From Amycolatopsis bartoniae (GTDB lineage: Bacteria; Actinomycetota; Actinomycetes; Mycobacteriales; Pseudonocardiaceae), in contig NZ_JACHWH010000001.1 of assembly GCF_014191255.1 (NCBI RefSeq), forward strand, positions 744,001 to 808,000: a stretch of 64,000 bases of DNA, given 5' to 3'. This document shows positions 9,411-17,165 of the stretch, piece by piece. The first letter of the stretch is position 1; each line of letters begins with the position of its first letter. The notes beneath the pieces were generated by a model. That model searched no databases. It was not told where the DNA came from and worked only from the letters and a program-made list of their open reading frames with translations. The position numbers were made by a program, and so were the translations under genes.

Positions 9411-10363
9411 GAGTTTCGCCACCAGTCGACCAGGCCACGCAGGCCGTCGGGCAGCTTGATCTGCGGTTGCCAGCCCAGGTCGCGGGCGGCTGCGGAGATG
9501 TCGGCCAGCCGACGGGTGACCCCGCCGGTCGCGCGCGCGGGCCCGTGCTCGGGCGCGAGGTCCGAGTCCATCGCGGTGAGCAGGCCCAGGGCCAGTTCCC
9601 GGAGGCTGGTCTCGGTGGCGCTGGCGATGTTGTAGACCGAGTCGGTCACCGGTGCCTTGGCCGCGAGCAGGTTGGCGCGCGCGATGTCGTGGACGTGGAC
9701 GAAGTCCATGGTCTGGCTGCCGTCGCCGAAGATCAGCGGCGGCTCGCCCCGGTCGATCCGCTCCATCCAGCGGATCAGGACCTCGGTGTACAGCCCGTGC
9801 ACGTCCATCCGCGGGCCGTAGACGTTGAAGTACCGCAGCGCCACGTAGTCCAGCCCGTACATCGCGTGGAAGCTGCGCAACATGCCTTCGTTGAACGCCT
9901 TCGCGGCGCCGTAGAAGGTGTCGTTGTTGTACGGGTGGTGCCGTTCCGTGGTCGGGAACTCCTCGGCGAGCCCGTACACCGACGCCGACGAGGACGCGAC
10001 GACCTTGCGCACGTCCGCGGCCGCCGCGGCTTCCAGCACGGTGAACGTACCGTCCACAAGCGACTCCAGTGCGAGCCGCGGCTGTTCGGCACACTGGGTG
10101 ATGCGCAACGCGGCCAGGTGGAACACGACGTCGACGCCGGTCATCAGCTCCGCCACGAGCGCGGGGTCGTTGATGTCACCGACGACGAGGTTCGCCTTCG
10201 GGCCCGCCTCGGCGAGGTTCTCCCGGCGGCCGCGTGCGAGGTTGTCCAGCACGGTGATCTCGGCCGCCCCGGCCTCGACCAGCTGGTCCACCACGGCGGA
10301 CCCGATCGTCCCGGCGCCGCCGGTGACGAGGAACCGCTGTCCGGTGAGGGGCTGTGCAGTCAT
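9407..10363 (-). CDS. NAD-dependent epimerase/dehydratase (NDP-sugar, extended SDR)
   Basis: 318 residues. The N-terminal RFLVTGGAGTIGSAVVDQL is the GxxGxxG NAD-binding loop; VVASSSASVYG supplies the catalytic Ser/Thr region and TFYGAAKAFNE the YxxxK pair. RYFNVYGPRMD and the later FGDGSQTMDFVHVHDIA are hallmarks of UDP-sugar 4-epimerases and 4,6-dehydratase relatives. It starts with ATG overlapping the stop of the Gfo/Idh gene (ATGA) and is overlapped by the downstream MBL-Rieske gene, so all three are likely co-translated. Cytosolic; it probably interconverts or oxidises the nucleotide sugar used by the operon's transferases. The exact reaction is not determined. Confidence 0.92.
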   Translation of the reverse strand: MTAQPLTGQRFLVTGGAGTIGSAVVDQLVEAGAAEITVLDNLARGRRENLAEAGPKANLVVGDINDPALVAELMTGVDVVFHLAALRITQCAEQPRLALESLVDGTFTVLEAAAAADVRKVVASSSASVYGLAEEFPTTERHHPYNNDTFYGAAKAFNEGMLRSFHAMYGLDYVALRYFNVYGPRMDVHGLYTEVLIRWMERIDRGEPPLIFGDGSQTMDFVHVHDIARANLLAAKAPVTDSVYNIASATETSLRELALGLLTAMDSDLAPEHGPARATGGVTRRLADISAAARDLGWQPQIKLPDGLRGLVDWWRNS

Positions 10364-11382
10364 GCTGCGATCTCCTGCCTGACCGCCACGAAGGCGCCGT
10401 TTTCGGTGAGGCTGCGGGACGCCGCTTCGAGCAGCGCGAGGACGCGGAGGCCGGAGCGGCCGTCGGTGAGCGGTGCGCGGCCCTGCGTGATGGAGTCGGC
10501 GAACTCCGCCATCACCGCGCGCAGCGCCTCCTGCTCCGTCAGCGCGGGCGCGACCATGTCGCCGAGGCGGTAGGAGATGATCGCCTGCTCTCGCTGGTGG
10601 TCGACACCCCGGTCGTACACCGACACGCGCTGGGTCGGGTTGAGGTCGTCCCACACCACGGTCTTCGCCGAGCCGCCGAGCACCATCGTGCGGATCTTGG
10701 TGGGGGACAACCAGTTGACGTGCACGTGGGCGAGCACGCCGGTGTTCAGCTCGATGCTCAGGTGCGCCACGCACGCGCGCCCGGCGCCGATGGGGTCGGA
10801 GCCGTGGGCCGCGACCGCGACCGGCTGCACCCCGGCGGGCAGGATCGCGTCGAACACCGACAGGTCGTGCGGCGCGAGGTCCCACAGCACGTCGACGTCG
10901 CGCTGCACGATGCCGAGGTTGATGCGCACGGAGTCGAGGTACTGCACCTCGCCGAGCTCGCCGCTGTGCACGATCCGCCGCAGCTCCCGCACCGCGGGCG
11001 TGTAGCAGTAGGTGTGGTCGAGCATGAGCACGAGCCCGCGGTCTTCCGCGGTTTCGACCAGCTGGCGGCCCTCGGCGAAGTTCGCCGCGAGGGGCTTTTC
11101 GACCAGCACGTGCTTGCCGGCTTCGAGCGCGGCCGTCGCGACCTTCAGGTGGGTGGCGGCGGGCGTCGCGATGGCGACCGCCTGCACCGCGGGGTCTTCG
11201 AGCACCTCGTCCAGTGACGGCGTGGCGCGGACGGTGGAGTAGTCGCCGAGTACTTGGCGTGCCCGAGCGACGTCGAGGTCGCACAGGTATTCGAGGCGCA
11301 GGCTCTCCGTCGCCTGCGCGTTGCGAACCAGATTGGGGCCCCAGTAACCGGCGCCGATCACCGCGAGACCGATCCGTGGCAC
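10360..11382 (-). CDS. Gfo/Idh/MocA family sugar-nucleotide oxidoreductase
   Basis: 340 residues. IGLAVIGAGYWGPNLVRN is the Rossmann GxGxxG variant with the GYWGPN form seen in WlbA-type UDP-sugar 3-dehydrogenases. The EKPLA motif (GKHVLVEKPLAAN) carries the family's catalytic Lys, and DLAPHDLSV supplies the conserved Asp/His. The GTG at 11382 is chosen because GGGAAGGGG lies 6-9 bp upstream; an in-frame extension to 11421 lacks a ribosome binding site. This is the first operon gene, so its promoter should lie in 11383-11492. Paired with the DegT aminotransferase it suggests oxidation to a keto sugar followed by amination, as in WlbA/WlbE chemistry (inference). Confidence 0.9.
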   Translation of the reverse strand: MPRIGLAVIGAGYWGPNLVRNAQATESLRLEYLCDLDVARARQVLGDYSTVRATPSLDEVLEDPAVQAVAIATPAATHLKVATAALEAGKHVLVEKPLAANFAEGRQLVETAEDRGLVLMLDHTYCYTPAVRELRRIVHSGELGEVQYLDSVRINLGIVQRDVDVLWDLAPHDLSVFDAILPAGVQPVAVAAHGSDPIGAGRACVAHLSIELNTGVLAHVHVNWLSPTKIRTMVLGGSAKTVVWDDLNPTQRVSVYDRGVDHQREQAIISYRLGDMVAPALTEQEALRAVMAEFADSITQGRAPLTDGRSGLRVLALLEAASRSLTENGAFVAVRQEIAA

Positions 11383-11492
11383 GGCGATTCCCCTTCCCGC
11401 CGGGAAACCCCCGGCACGCAAGGGAGAACGCGGACCACCGGGTGACCGTTACAGAAACCGTTGCGCAGCAGGGGGTTTCTGTCGGTCAAAAA

Positions 11493-11525
11493 CGCACCGC
11501 CGGTGTTGTGCGTACCGGCGGTGCG
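11493..11525. terminator. Rho-independent terminator, probably bidirectional
   Basis: A perfect 12-bp stem, CGCACCGCCGGT and ACCGGCGGTGCG, encloses a 9-nt loop. The plus strand continues TCTTTT and the minus strand TTTTTGAC. It lies just downstream of the LLM oxidoreductase gene on the minus strand and isolates it from the glycan operon. Confidence 0.85.
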
Positions 11526-11535
11526 TCTTTTCGGC

Positions 11536-12408
11536 CTAGAGCTCCGCGGCCGCGGGGATGACGTCCTTCGCGAAGATCTCGAAGGGTTTCGTGTCCGGCA
11601 CGGTGGGGCAGTAGCCGATCGCGGCGTCCACGCCGAGCCCGGCGAGCCGGCGCAGTTCGGTCATGAGCTCCTCGGTCTTCTCGCCGTTCGCGCCGATGTC
11701 CAGCGGGTGGTACACGGTTTTGCTGATCTCGTCGTAGTCGCGGCCCTCGGCCTCGCAGTGGCCTCGGAGCACTTCGAGCTTGTGCTCCAGTTCCGGGCCG
11801 TTGAAGATGTTGCACGCGTCGCCGTACTTCGCGACGAACCGCAGCGTCTTCTTCTCGCCGGAGCCACCGACCATGATCGGCGGGTGCGGTTTGCTCAGCG
11901 GTGCCGGAACGTTCATCAGCCGTTCAGCGGTGATGTAGTCGCCTTCAAAGGGCCCGTCGTTGTCGGAGAACATCTGGTGGATGTACCGGAGGGCCTCCTC
12001 CAGCATTTCGAAGCGCTCCTTGGTCGGCGGGAACGGGAAGCCGAGCCCACGCGACTCCTCCTCGTTCCAGCCGGCGCCGATGCCGAGGATCGCCCGCCCG
12101 CCGGACAGCACGTCGAGCGTGGTCACGGCCTTCGCGAGCACACCGGGCTGGCGGTAGATGACGCCGGTGATCACCGTGAGCAGCTTGGCGCGCTTGGTGT
12201 GCGCGGCCAGGTAACCCAGCGTGGTGTACGCCTCCAGCATGTCGTGCTCAGCCGGGCCGATGGACTGGATCTGGAAGAAGTGGTCCATCACCGCGAGGTA
12301 TTCGAACCCGGCCTCGTCCGCCGCCTGCGCGACTTCGGCGAGTTCGGCGCCCAGCTTCGCGGGACCGTTCGGCCAGGTGAAATCAGGAATTTGCAGTCCG
12401 AGCTTCAT
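11536..12408 (-). CDS. LLM-class F420-dependent oxidoreductase
   Basis: 290 residues of the luciferase-like monooxygenase fold. Features are MKLGLQIPDFTWPNG, YLAVMDHFFQ, RAKLLTVITGVIYRQPGVLAKAVTTLDVLSGGRAILGIGAGWNEEE (the classic F420-LLM core), and PIMVGGSGEKKTLRFVAKYGDACN. Members use reduced deazaflavin F420 for hydride transfer; the substrate is unpredictable. ATG 12408 is preferred over the longer frame because it begins at the conserved family N-terminus, with GGAGG about 10 bp upstream. Monocistronic, divergent from the htpX gene and closed by the terminator at 11493-11525. Confidence 0.92.
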   Translation of the reverse strand: MKLGLQIPDFTWPNGPAKLGAELAEVAQAADEAGFEYLAVMDHFFQIQSIGPAEHDMLEAYTTLGYLAAHTKRAKLLTVITGVIYRQPGVLAKAVTTLDVLSGGRAILGIGAGWNEEESRGLGFPFPPTKERFEMLEEALRYIHQMFSDNDGPFEGDYITAERLMNVPAPLSKPHPPIMVGGSGEKKTLRFVAKYGDACNIFNGPELEHKLEVLRGHCEAEGRDYDEISKTVYHPLDIGANGEKTEELMTELRRLAGLGVDAAIGYCPTVPDTKPFEIFAKDVIPAAAEL

Positions 12409-12571
12409 GGGATTTTCGACCTCCGTGCCCGAACGTATACCCGGAGTCGCTCCAGTATCACGGCCCCGGAAGGTGTGACGTCGGCCGAAACAGCGTCGTA
12501 ACACCGTTACGGTGGAACTTTCACCCGACGTCCGAGCGTTTCCGGTGCGTACGGAGGGAGGCGTGGGGTCA

Positions 12572-13435
12572 GTGCACAGGCATCAGAACGGGTTGAAGAC
12601 GGCGTTGCTGCTCGGCCTGCTCAGTGCCCTCATCATCGCGGTCAGCTCGCTGTTCGGGCGCGGCGCGTTGTACATCGGGCTGTTGCTCGCGCTCGGGGTG
12701 AACGCCTACGCCTACTTCAACTCCGACAAGCTGGCGCTGCGCGCGATGCGGGCGCGGCCGGTGTCGGAGGCCGAGCAGCCCGCGATGTACCGGATAGTGC
12801 GGGAACTGGCCACGTCCGCCCGGCAGCCGATGCCGGCCCTGTACGTCAGCCCGACGGTGGCGCCGAACGCGTTCGCGACGGGCCGGAACCCGCGCCACGC
12901 GGCGGTGTGCTGCACCACGGGCATCCTCGGGTTGCTGACGGAGCGTGAGCTGCGGGCGGTGCTCGGGCACGAGCTGTCGCATGTGTACAACCGCGACATC
13001 CTCATCTCGTGCGTCGCCGGGGCGCTCGCGAGCATGGTGAGCGTGCTCGCGAACCTGGCGATGTTCGCGGGCGTCTTCGGCGGGAACGACCGCGAGGAGG
13101 GCAACCCGCTGGTGTCGCTGCTGCTGGTGCTGGTGGGTCCGATCGCGGCCGCCGTGATCAGGCTCGCGGTGAGCCGCTCGCGGGAGTACCAGGCGGACGC
13201 GTCGGGTGCCGAGCTGACCGGCGACCCGCTGGCGCTGGCCTCGGCGCTGCGGAAGCTGGAGGAGGGCACCCGGCGGGCGCCGCTCGTGCCGGAGCCGCAG
13301 CTGGTCTCGCAGTCGCACCTGATGATCGCGAACCCGTTCCGCCCCGGCGAGTCGTTCTCCCGCCTGTTCTCGACGCACCCCCCGATCGCCGACCGCATCG
13401 CCAGGCTGGAGGAAATGGCCCGGCGGGGCTTCTGA
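12572..13435 (+). CDS. htpX: HtpX-like M48 zinc metalloprotease
   Basis: 287 residues, the usual size for actinobacterial HtpX. Two N-terminal membrane segments ([19 protein letters not shown] and [18 protein letters not shown]) are followed by the zinc-binding HELSH in [14 protein letters not shown]. Two more hydrophobic segments follow, one containing [20 protein letters not shown], and then [13 protein letters not shown] with the third zinc ligand Glu. It is an integral membrane protease for quality control of damaged membrane proteins, active site on the cytosolic side. GTG 12572 is chosen because GGAGGGAGG sits about 10 bp upstream; ATG 12512 has no such signal. Confidence 0.93.
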   Translation: MHRHQNGLKTALLLGLLSALIIAVSSLFGRGALYIGLLLALGVNAYAYFNSDKLALRAMRARPVSEAEQPAMYRIVRELATSARQPMPALYVSPTVAPNAFATGRNPRHAAVCCTTGILGLLTERELRAVLGHELSHVYNRDILISCVAGALASMVSVLANLAMFAGVFGGNDREEGNPLVSLLLVLVGPIAAAVIRLAVSRSREYQADASGAELTGDPLALASALRKLEEGTRRAPLVPEPQLVSQSHLMIANPFRPGESFSRLFSTHPPIADRIARLEEMARRGF

Positions 13436-13452
13436 CGGGGGATCGGTCGTAG

Positions 13453-14010
13453 TCAGCCCGCGCGCAATCCCGCGACGAGGAGCCCCACCAGGCGCCGCAC
13501 GTTGTAGCGGGGCTTGTCGCCGCCCGCGCTCAGTCCGCCGACGGCACGCATCAGCTCATACGGGTCCTGCCCCGCGCGAATCTCCCCCGACTCGACCGCG
13601 GCGTCGAGCAGCCGGCTGCACACCGGCTCCAGGCGGTCGAGGAAGTAGGAGTGCAGCGGGTCGTAGCAGGGGTCGTCGGACTGCAGCACGGCGGCGAGCC
13701 CCCGTTTGGTGACCACGAAGTCCACCAGCAGGTCGAGCCACTTCGCCAATGCCGCGTACGGCGTCTCGCTGCTTTCGAGCAGGGCGGGCCCGGCCTCCGC
13801 GAGAGCCTCCACCTGGTGCCGGTACACGGCGACGATCAGGTCCGCCCGCGTGGGGAAGTGGCGGTAGATCGTGGCCGTCCCGACCCCGGCCTTCGCCGCG
13901 ATGTCCCGAATCGGCGCCTCCACCCCCGACGTCACGAACACCGCCGCCGCGGCGTCGAGCAGGTTCTCCTGGTTGCGCCGCGCGTCCGCCCGCTTGGGCC
14001 GGTCGCTCAC
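13453..14010 (-). CDS. TetR family transcriptional regulator
   Basis: 185 residues. The N-terminal helix-turn-helix reads ADARRNQENLLDAAAAVFVTSGVEAPIRDIAAKAGVGTATIYRHFPTRADL, the standard TetR DNA-binding domain. The remainder is a variable ligand domain with the TetR_C actinobacterial look (LAKWLDLLVDFVVTKRGLAAVL). GTG 14010 has GGGAGGACC just upstream. The gene is divergent from an alpha/beta hydrolase gene, and two GGGAC palindromes lie between them, so it probably represses itself and the hydrolase. The ligand is unknown. Confidence 0.9.
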   Translation of the reverse strand: MSDRPKRADARRNQENLLDAAAAVFVTSGVEAPIRDIAAKAGVGTATIYRHFPTRADLIVAVYRHQVEALAEAGPALLESSETPYAALAKWLDLLVDFVVTKRGLAAVLQSDDPCYDPLHSYFLDRLEPVCSRLLDAAVESGEIRAGQDPYELMRAVGGLSAGGDKPRYNVRRLVGLLVAGLRAG

Positions 14011-14034
14011 CGCGGTCCTCCCGTCGTTGCTAAA

Positions 14035-14073
14035 CGGGACAGTGTCCCGTATCGTCAAGTGGGACAGAGTCCC
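14035..14073. promoter_or_regulatory. Paired palindromic operators for the adjacent TetR regulator
   Basis: Two copies of a GGGAC-N3-GTCCC palindrome lie between divergent genes: GGGACAGTGTCCC at 14036-14048, extended to a 17-bp near-palindrome by flanking AC/GT, and GGGACAGAGTCCC at 14061-14073. The copies are 25 bp apart. The location between the tetR start and the hydrolase start is typical of a self-regulating TetR operator. Confidence 0.75.
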
Positions 14074-14104
14074 GTTTTTTCGATGGTCCCAGATCGGAAG
14101 AAGC

Positions 14105-14836
14105 ATGTCCACATTTCTGCTGGTACACGGCGCCTGGCACAGCGGGCGGGCCTGGGAGCGGGTGGTGCCGCTGCTGGCGTCGGCGGGGCACCGCGTGTTC
14201 GCCCCGACGCTGACGGGCTACGGCGAAACGGTGCACCTGGCAGGCCCGGAGGTGGGGCTGGACACGCACGTCGACGACGTCGTGGGCCTGATCCTCGCCG
14301 AGGATCTCCGCGACGTGGTGCTCGTGGGCCACAGCTACGCCGGGCTGGTGATCTCGTCGGTGGCGAACGAGGTCCCGGACCGGATCGCGGAGCTGGTGTA
14401 CCTCGACGCGATGGTCCCCGAGGACGGCGAAACGGCGGTCGACGTCATGCCGGTGACACAGTCCCTGATCGACGCGGCGCTGAGCTCCGAAAGCGGCTGG
14501 CGTGTGCCGCCGATGCCGGAATTCCCTCCGCCCGCGGGCCTGTTCGGCGTCACCGACCCGGCGGACGTCGCGTGGGTGCGGTCGATGCTGTCGGACCAGC
14601 CGGTGCGCTGTCTGCAACAACCGGTCCACCTGGACAACCCGGCGACCACCGCGATCCCGCGCACGCACATCCACTGCACGGGCGGCCCGGCCCGGGTGGA
14701 AGGCATGGAACGCCGCCCCGTTCCGCCGACGCAGCCCAACGGCACGCCGTCGCGGGTGTGGGAAATCGACACGGGCCACGACTGCATGGTCACGAAGCCC
14801 GCGGAACTGGCGGAGCTGTTGCTGAAACTGGGCTAG
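14105..14836 (+). CDS. Alpha/beta-fold hydrolase (EstC/salicylate esterase-like)
   Basis: 243 residues. STFLLVHGAWHSGRAWERVVPLL is the oxyanion HG motif of the hydroxynitrile lyase/salicylate esterase group. VVLVGHSYAGLVISSV contains the nucleophile elbow G-H-S-Y-A-G, and DTGHDCMVTKP holds the catalytic His. Cytosolic, with no signal peptide. It is divergent from a TetR gene with shared operators, so expression is likely substrate-inducible. Its stop TAG shares the palindrome CTAG with the converging tetR gene. The natural substrate is not predictable from sequence. Confidence 0.9.
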   Translation: MSTFLLVHGAWHSGRAWERVVPLLASAGHRVFAPTLTGYGETVHLAGPEVGLDTHVDDVVGLILAEDLRDVVLVGHSYAGLVISSVANEVPDRIAELVYLDAMVPEDGETAVDVMPVTQSLIDAALSSESGWRVPPMPEFPPPAGLFGVTDPADVAWVRSMLSDQPVRCLQQPVHLDNPATTAIPRTHIHCTGGPARVEGMERRPVPPTQPNGTPSRVWEIDTGHDCMVTKPAELAELLLKLG

Positions 14837-15414
14837 ACCTTTCCGAGGATCCTGCCCGCCACGTCCTGGATTTCCCGGCGCAGCCGCGCCACCGACCACT
14901 GCTGCGTGGCGAGCACGTGCTCCAGCAGGTCGATGCGGGTGTAGGAGAGCAGCGCGTGGGCCGTCCACCCGGCGTTGTCCGGGGTGACCACGCCGGTGAG
15001 CAGATCCGTGAACAGGGCGTGCGCCAGCTGGTAGTTCGGGGACTCCAGGAAGGACGCCCGCTCGGACGTCTGCTCCAGGGCCCGGGTGAGCTTGCGGTTG
15101 TCCAGTTTGAACTCGACCATCGCGTCCAGCAGCGCGGGCACGCGCTCGCGGGGTGGGGTCGCCGGACCGAGTGGCGGCGGGCCGTCGACGATCGCGGCGG
15201 TGAGCCCGGCGATCCGCGTGTCGAAGACGGCCCGCAGCAGCCCGGCCCGGTCGCCGAAGCGGCGGAACAGAGTGCCCTTGCCCACACCGGCCGCGGCCGC
15301 GACGTCGTCCATGGTGACCGTCAGCGGATCGTCGGCCGTGTCGAACAGGGTGCTCGCGGCGGTCAGGATGGCCTGCCGGTTGCGGGCGGCGTCGGCGCGT
15401 TCCTTCGTCGTCAC
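14833..15414 (-). CDS. TetR family transcriptional regulator
   Basis: 193 residues. The HTH is RADAARNRQAILTAASTLFDTADDPLTVTMDDVAAAAGVGKGTLFRRFGDRAGLL. The C-terminal part is predicted helical and ligand-binding. GTG 15414 overlaps the stop of the NAD(P)-binding protein gene (GTGA), making it the third gene of a three-gene operon (SnoaL-like, NmrA-like, TetR). A pair of CGGAC-N5-GTCCG palindromes upstream of the operon at 16630-16670 is its probable operator, so the operon is likely autoregulated. Confidence 0.9.
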   Translation of the reverse strand: MTTKERADAARNRQAILTAASTLFDTADDPLTVTMDDVAAAAGVGKGTLFRRFGDRAGLLRAVFDTRIAGLTAAIVDGPPPLGPATPPRERVPALLDAMVEFKLDNRKLTRALEQTSERASFLESPNYQLAHALFTDLLTGVVTPDNAGWTAHALLSYTRIDLLEHVLATQQWSVARLRREIQDVAGRILGKV

Positions 15415-16226
15415 GCGGCGAACTCCGCGAGCGCGAAGTCGCGGAACGAGCGGGGCGGGACTCCGGTCACGCGCTCCACCGTATCCGTCGTGCGGTCTTC
15501 GACACCGGAAGCGACGACCTGGTCCATGCCGACCAGGAAGTGCGCCGTGGGCCCGGGTACGCCGAGCGCCTCGTAGTAGGCGGGCTGCTCGGCCGGGTCC
15601 AGCCGCTTGTGCGTGATCACCCGGCCACTGGTCTCGGTCAGGATCGCGGCCACGTCGTCGTAGCTCAACGACTGCGGGCCGGTCAGGACCAGGTCGGTGT
15701 TCAGTGCCACCGGTGCCAGCAGTGCCTCGACGGCGACGCGGGCGATGTCGTCCGCGTCGACGAACCCGGCGCGTCCGTCCCCGGCGGACGTGGCGATGGC
15801 AGACGTGGCGCGGATGCCGACGGCGTGCGGATGACGGCCGATCACGTTCTGCATGAACCACGAGGGCCGCAGCACGGCCCATTCGGCGAAGGTGTCCGCG
15901 ACCGCCTTGTGCACGGTGCCTGTCAGCGGACCGCCGGCGGAGACTAGGGAGTTGCTCAGCAGCACCACCCGTCGCACGCCCGCGGCACGGGCGAGGTCGA
16001 GGAACGGCAGCATCACGGTGTGCGGGGTCGCGTCGCCGACGGGTGGCACCAGGTACATCCGGTCGACCCCGGCCAGCGCGTCCGCGTGGGTTTCCGGGTC
16101 GTACCAATTGAACCGGACAGCGCCCGAGCGGCTGACCGGCCGCGCCACGACGCCCCGCGCGGCCAACTGCCGCGCCACACGGCTGCCGGTGGTGCCACTC
16201 GCCCCGGTGACGAGGACGGCGTTCAC
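15411..16226 (-). CDS. NmrA-like NAD(P)H-binding protein
   Basis: 271 residues of the atypical SDR group. It opens NAVLVTGASGTTGSRVARQLAARG (GxxGxxG), followed by VARPVSRSG and GVDRMYLVPPV, and has the typical ADDIARVAVEALL near residue 165. The SDR active-site YxxxK is not evident, as in NmrA/quinone reductase (QOR2)-like members that sense or reduce quinones. GTG 16226 overlaps the SnoaL-like gene stop and the end overlaps the tetR gene. Function may be NAD(P)H-dependent reduction of a small electrophile under TetR control (inference). Confidence 0.88.
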   Translation of the reverse strand: MNAVLVTGASGTTGSRVARQLAARGVVARPVSRSGAVRFNWYDPETHADALAGVDRMYLVPPVGDATPHTVMLPFLDLARAAGVRRVVLLSNSLVSAGGPLTGTVHKAVADTFAEWAVLRPSWFMQNVIGRHPHAVGIRATSAIATSAGDGRAGFVDADDIARVAVEALLAPVALNTDLVLTGPQSLSYDDVAAILTETSGRVITHKRLDPAEQPAYYEALGVPGPTAHFLVGMDQVVASGVEDRTTDTVERVTGVPPRSFRDFALAEFAA

Positions 16227-16612
16227 GCGGCACTCCGGAGCGGGTTCCAGTAATCCCGGTAGTGCACGATCAGGCCGTCGCGGACGGTCAGGATGCTGAC
16301 GTAGGACTGCTCGTACGGCGCCCCGGTGGCCGTGACGGTGCCTGTCACGGTCATCTCGATGATCGCTACCTCCGGCTTGACGGTCTCGTGGACCTCCAGG
16401 TCGCGGATGCCCTCGATGCGCACGCGACCCGCCAGGGCCTTGAGGTACTCGGCGAGCGCGGGCTTGCCCTCGACCCGGGTGGGGCGGCCCGGCGGGGCGA
16501 AGGGGAACTCGAACACGACGTCGTCGGCGGACAGGTCAAGCATCACTTCGACGGCGCCCGATTCGGCGGTCTGCCGAGCCAGCTCGCCGAAGACATCCAC
16601 GGCTGTGGTCAT
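16223..16612 (-). CDS. SnoaL-like / NTF2-fold protein
   Basis: 129 residues, matching the short cone-shaped NTF2-like fold: helices then the strands DDVVFEFPFAPPGRPTRVEGKPALAEYL, and SYVSILTVRDGLIVHYRDYWNPL at the end. Such proteins act as small cyclases, isomerases or ligand binders. It is first in a three-gene operon with the NmrA-like protein and TetR. Two CGGAC palindromes lie just upstream of the start, so it should be de-repressed by the regulator's ligand. Confidence 0.88.
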   Translation of the reverse strand: MTTAVDVFGELARQTAESGAVEVMLDLSADDVVFEFPFAPPGRPTRVEGKPALAEYLKALAGRVRIEGIRDLEVHETVKPEVAIIEMTVTGTVTATGAPYEQSYVSILTVRDGLIVHYRDYWNPLRSAA

Positions 16613-16629
16613 GTGGCCCTCCTCGTTTC

Positions 16630-16670
16630 CGGACTGCTAGTCCGTTTCGATGATACGGACCATCAGTCCG
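16630..16670. promoter_or_regulatory. Two palindromic operators before the SnoaL-NmrA-TetR operon
   Basis: CGGACTGCTAGTCCG at 16630-16644 and CGGACCATCAGTCCG at 16656-16670 share CGGAC-N5-GTCCG and are offset by 26 bp. They lie 18 bp upstream of the operon start and also upstream of the plus-strand gene at 16719. Best explained as sites for the operon's own TetR protein. Confidence 0.72.
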
Positions 16671-16718
16671 GTTGTCGAACGAGGGTATCCTCACCGGCGC
16701 GAGCGAGGAGGCGGGCCG

Positions 16719-17165
16719 ATGGAGTTCCGGGCGCAGGTCGAACTGAATGGCAAGTCGGCGACGGGCATCGAAGTGCCGCCGGACGTGCTGGCCGCGTTGT
16801 CCGGCGGGAAGCGGCCGAAGGTGCGGGTGCGGCTGAACGGGTACGAGTACCGCAGCAGCGTGGGCAGCATGGGTGGCCGCGCGATGCTGCCGGTGAGCGC
16901 CGAGATCCGCTCGGGTGCGGGCGTCTCCGCGGGGGATGAGGTCGAGGTCGAGCTGCTGCTGGACACGGAGCTCCGCACGGTGGAGGTTCCGCCCGACCTG
17001 GCTCAGGCCCTCGCCGCTGCCCCGGCAGCGCAGGCGGCGTTCGACAAGCTCGCGTACAGCCACCAGCGCCGTTACGTCCTGTGGATAGCCGAGGCGAAGA
17101 CCGAGCCGACCCGGCAGCGCCGCGTGGCGAAGACGGTGGAGGAGCTTTCCCGAAGTTGCGCCTAG
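16719..17165 (+). CDS. DUF1905 / YdeI-OmpD-associated domain protein
   Basis: 148 residues. The first ~90 residues (MEFRAQVELNGKSATGIEVP, PKVRVRLNGYEYRSSVGSMGGRAMLPVSAEIRSGAGVSAGDEVEVEL) match the DUF1905 beta-barrel. The tail (PPDLAQALAAAPAAQAAFDKLAYSHQRRYVLWI.EAKTEPTRQRRVAKTV) is the YdeI/OmpD-associated helical domain. The biochemical role of the family is poorly known. ATG 16719 follows GAGGAGGCGG. The stop TAG lies within CTAG, shared with the converging downstream gene. Confidence 0.9.
   Translation: MEFRAQVELNGKSATGIEVPPDVLAALSGGKRPKVRVRLNGYEYRSSVGSMGGRAMLPVSAEIRSGAGVSAGDEVEVELLLDTELRTVEVPPDLAQALAAAPAAQAAFDKLAYSHQRRYVLWIAEAKTEPTRQRRVAKTVEELSRSCA

Noticed and set aside
12512..12571. 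HtpX start at ATG 12512
   Set aside because: Would put hydrophilic residues ahead of the membrane start and ignore the strong GGAGGGAGG site before GTG 12572.
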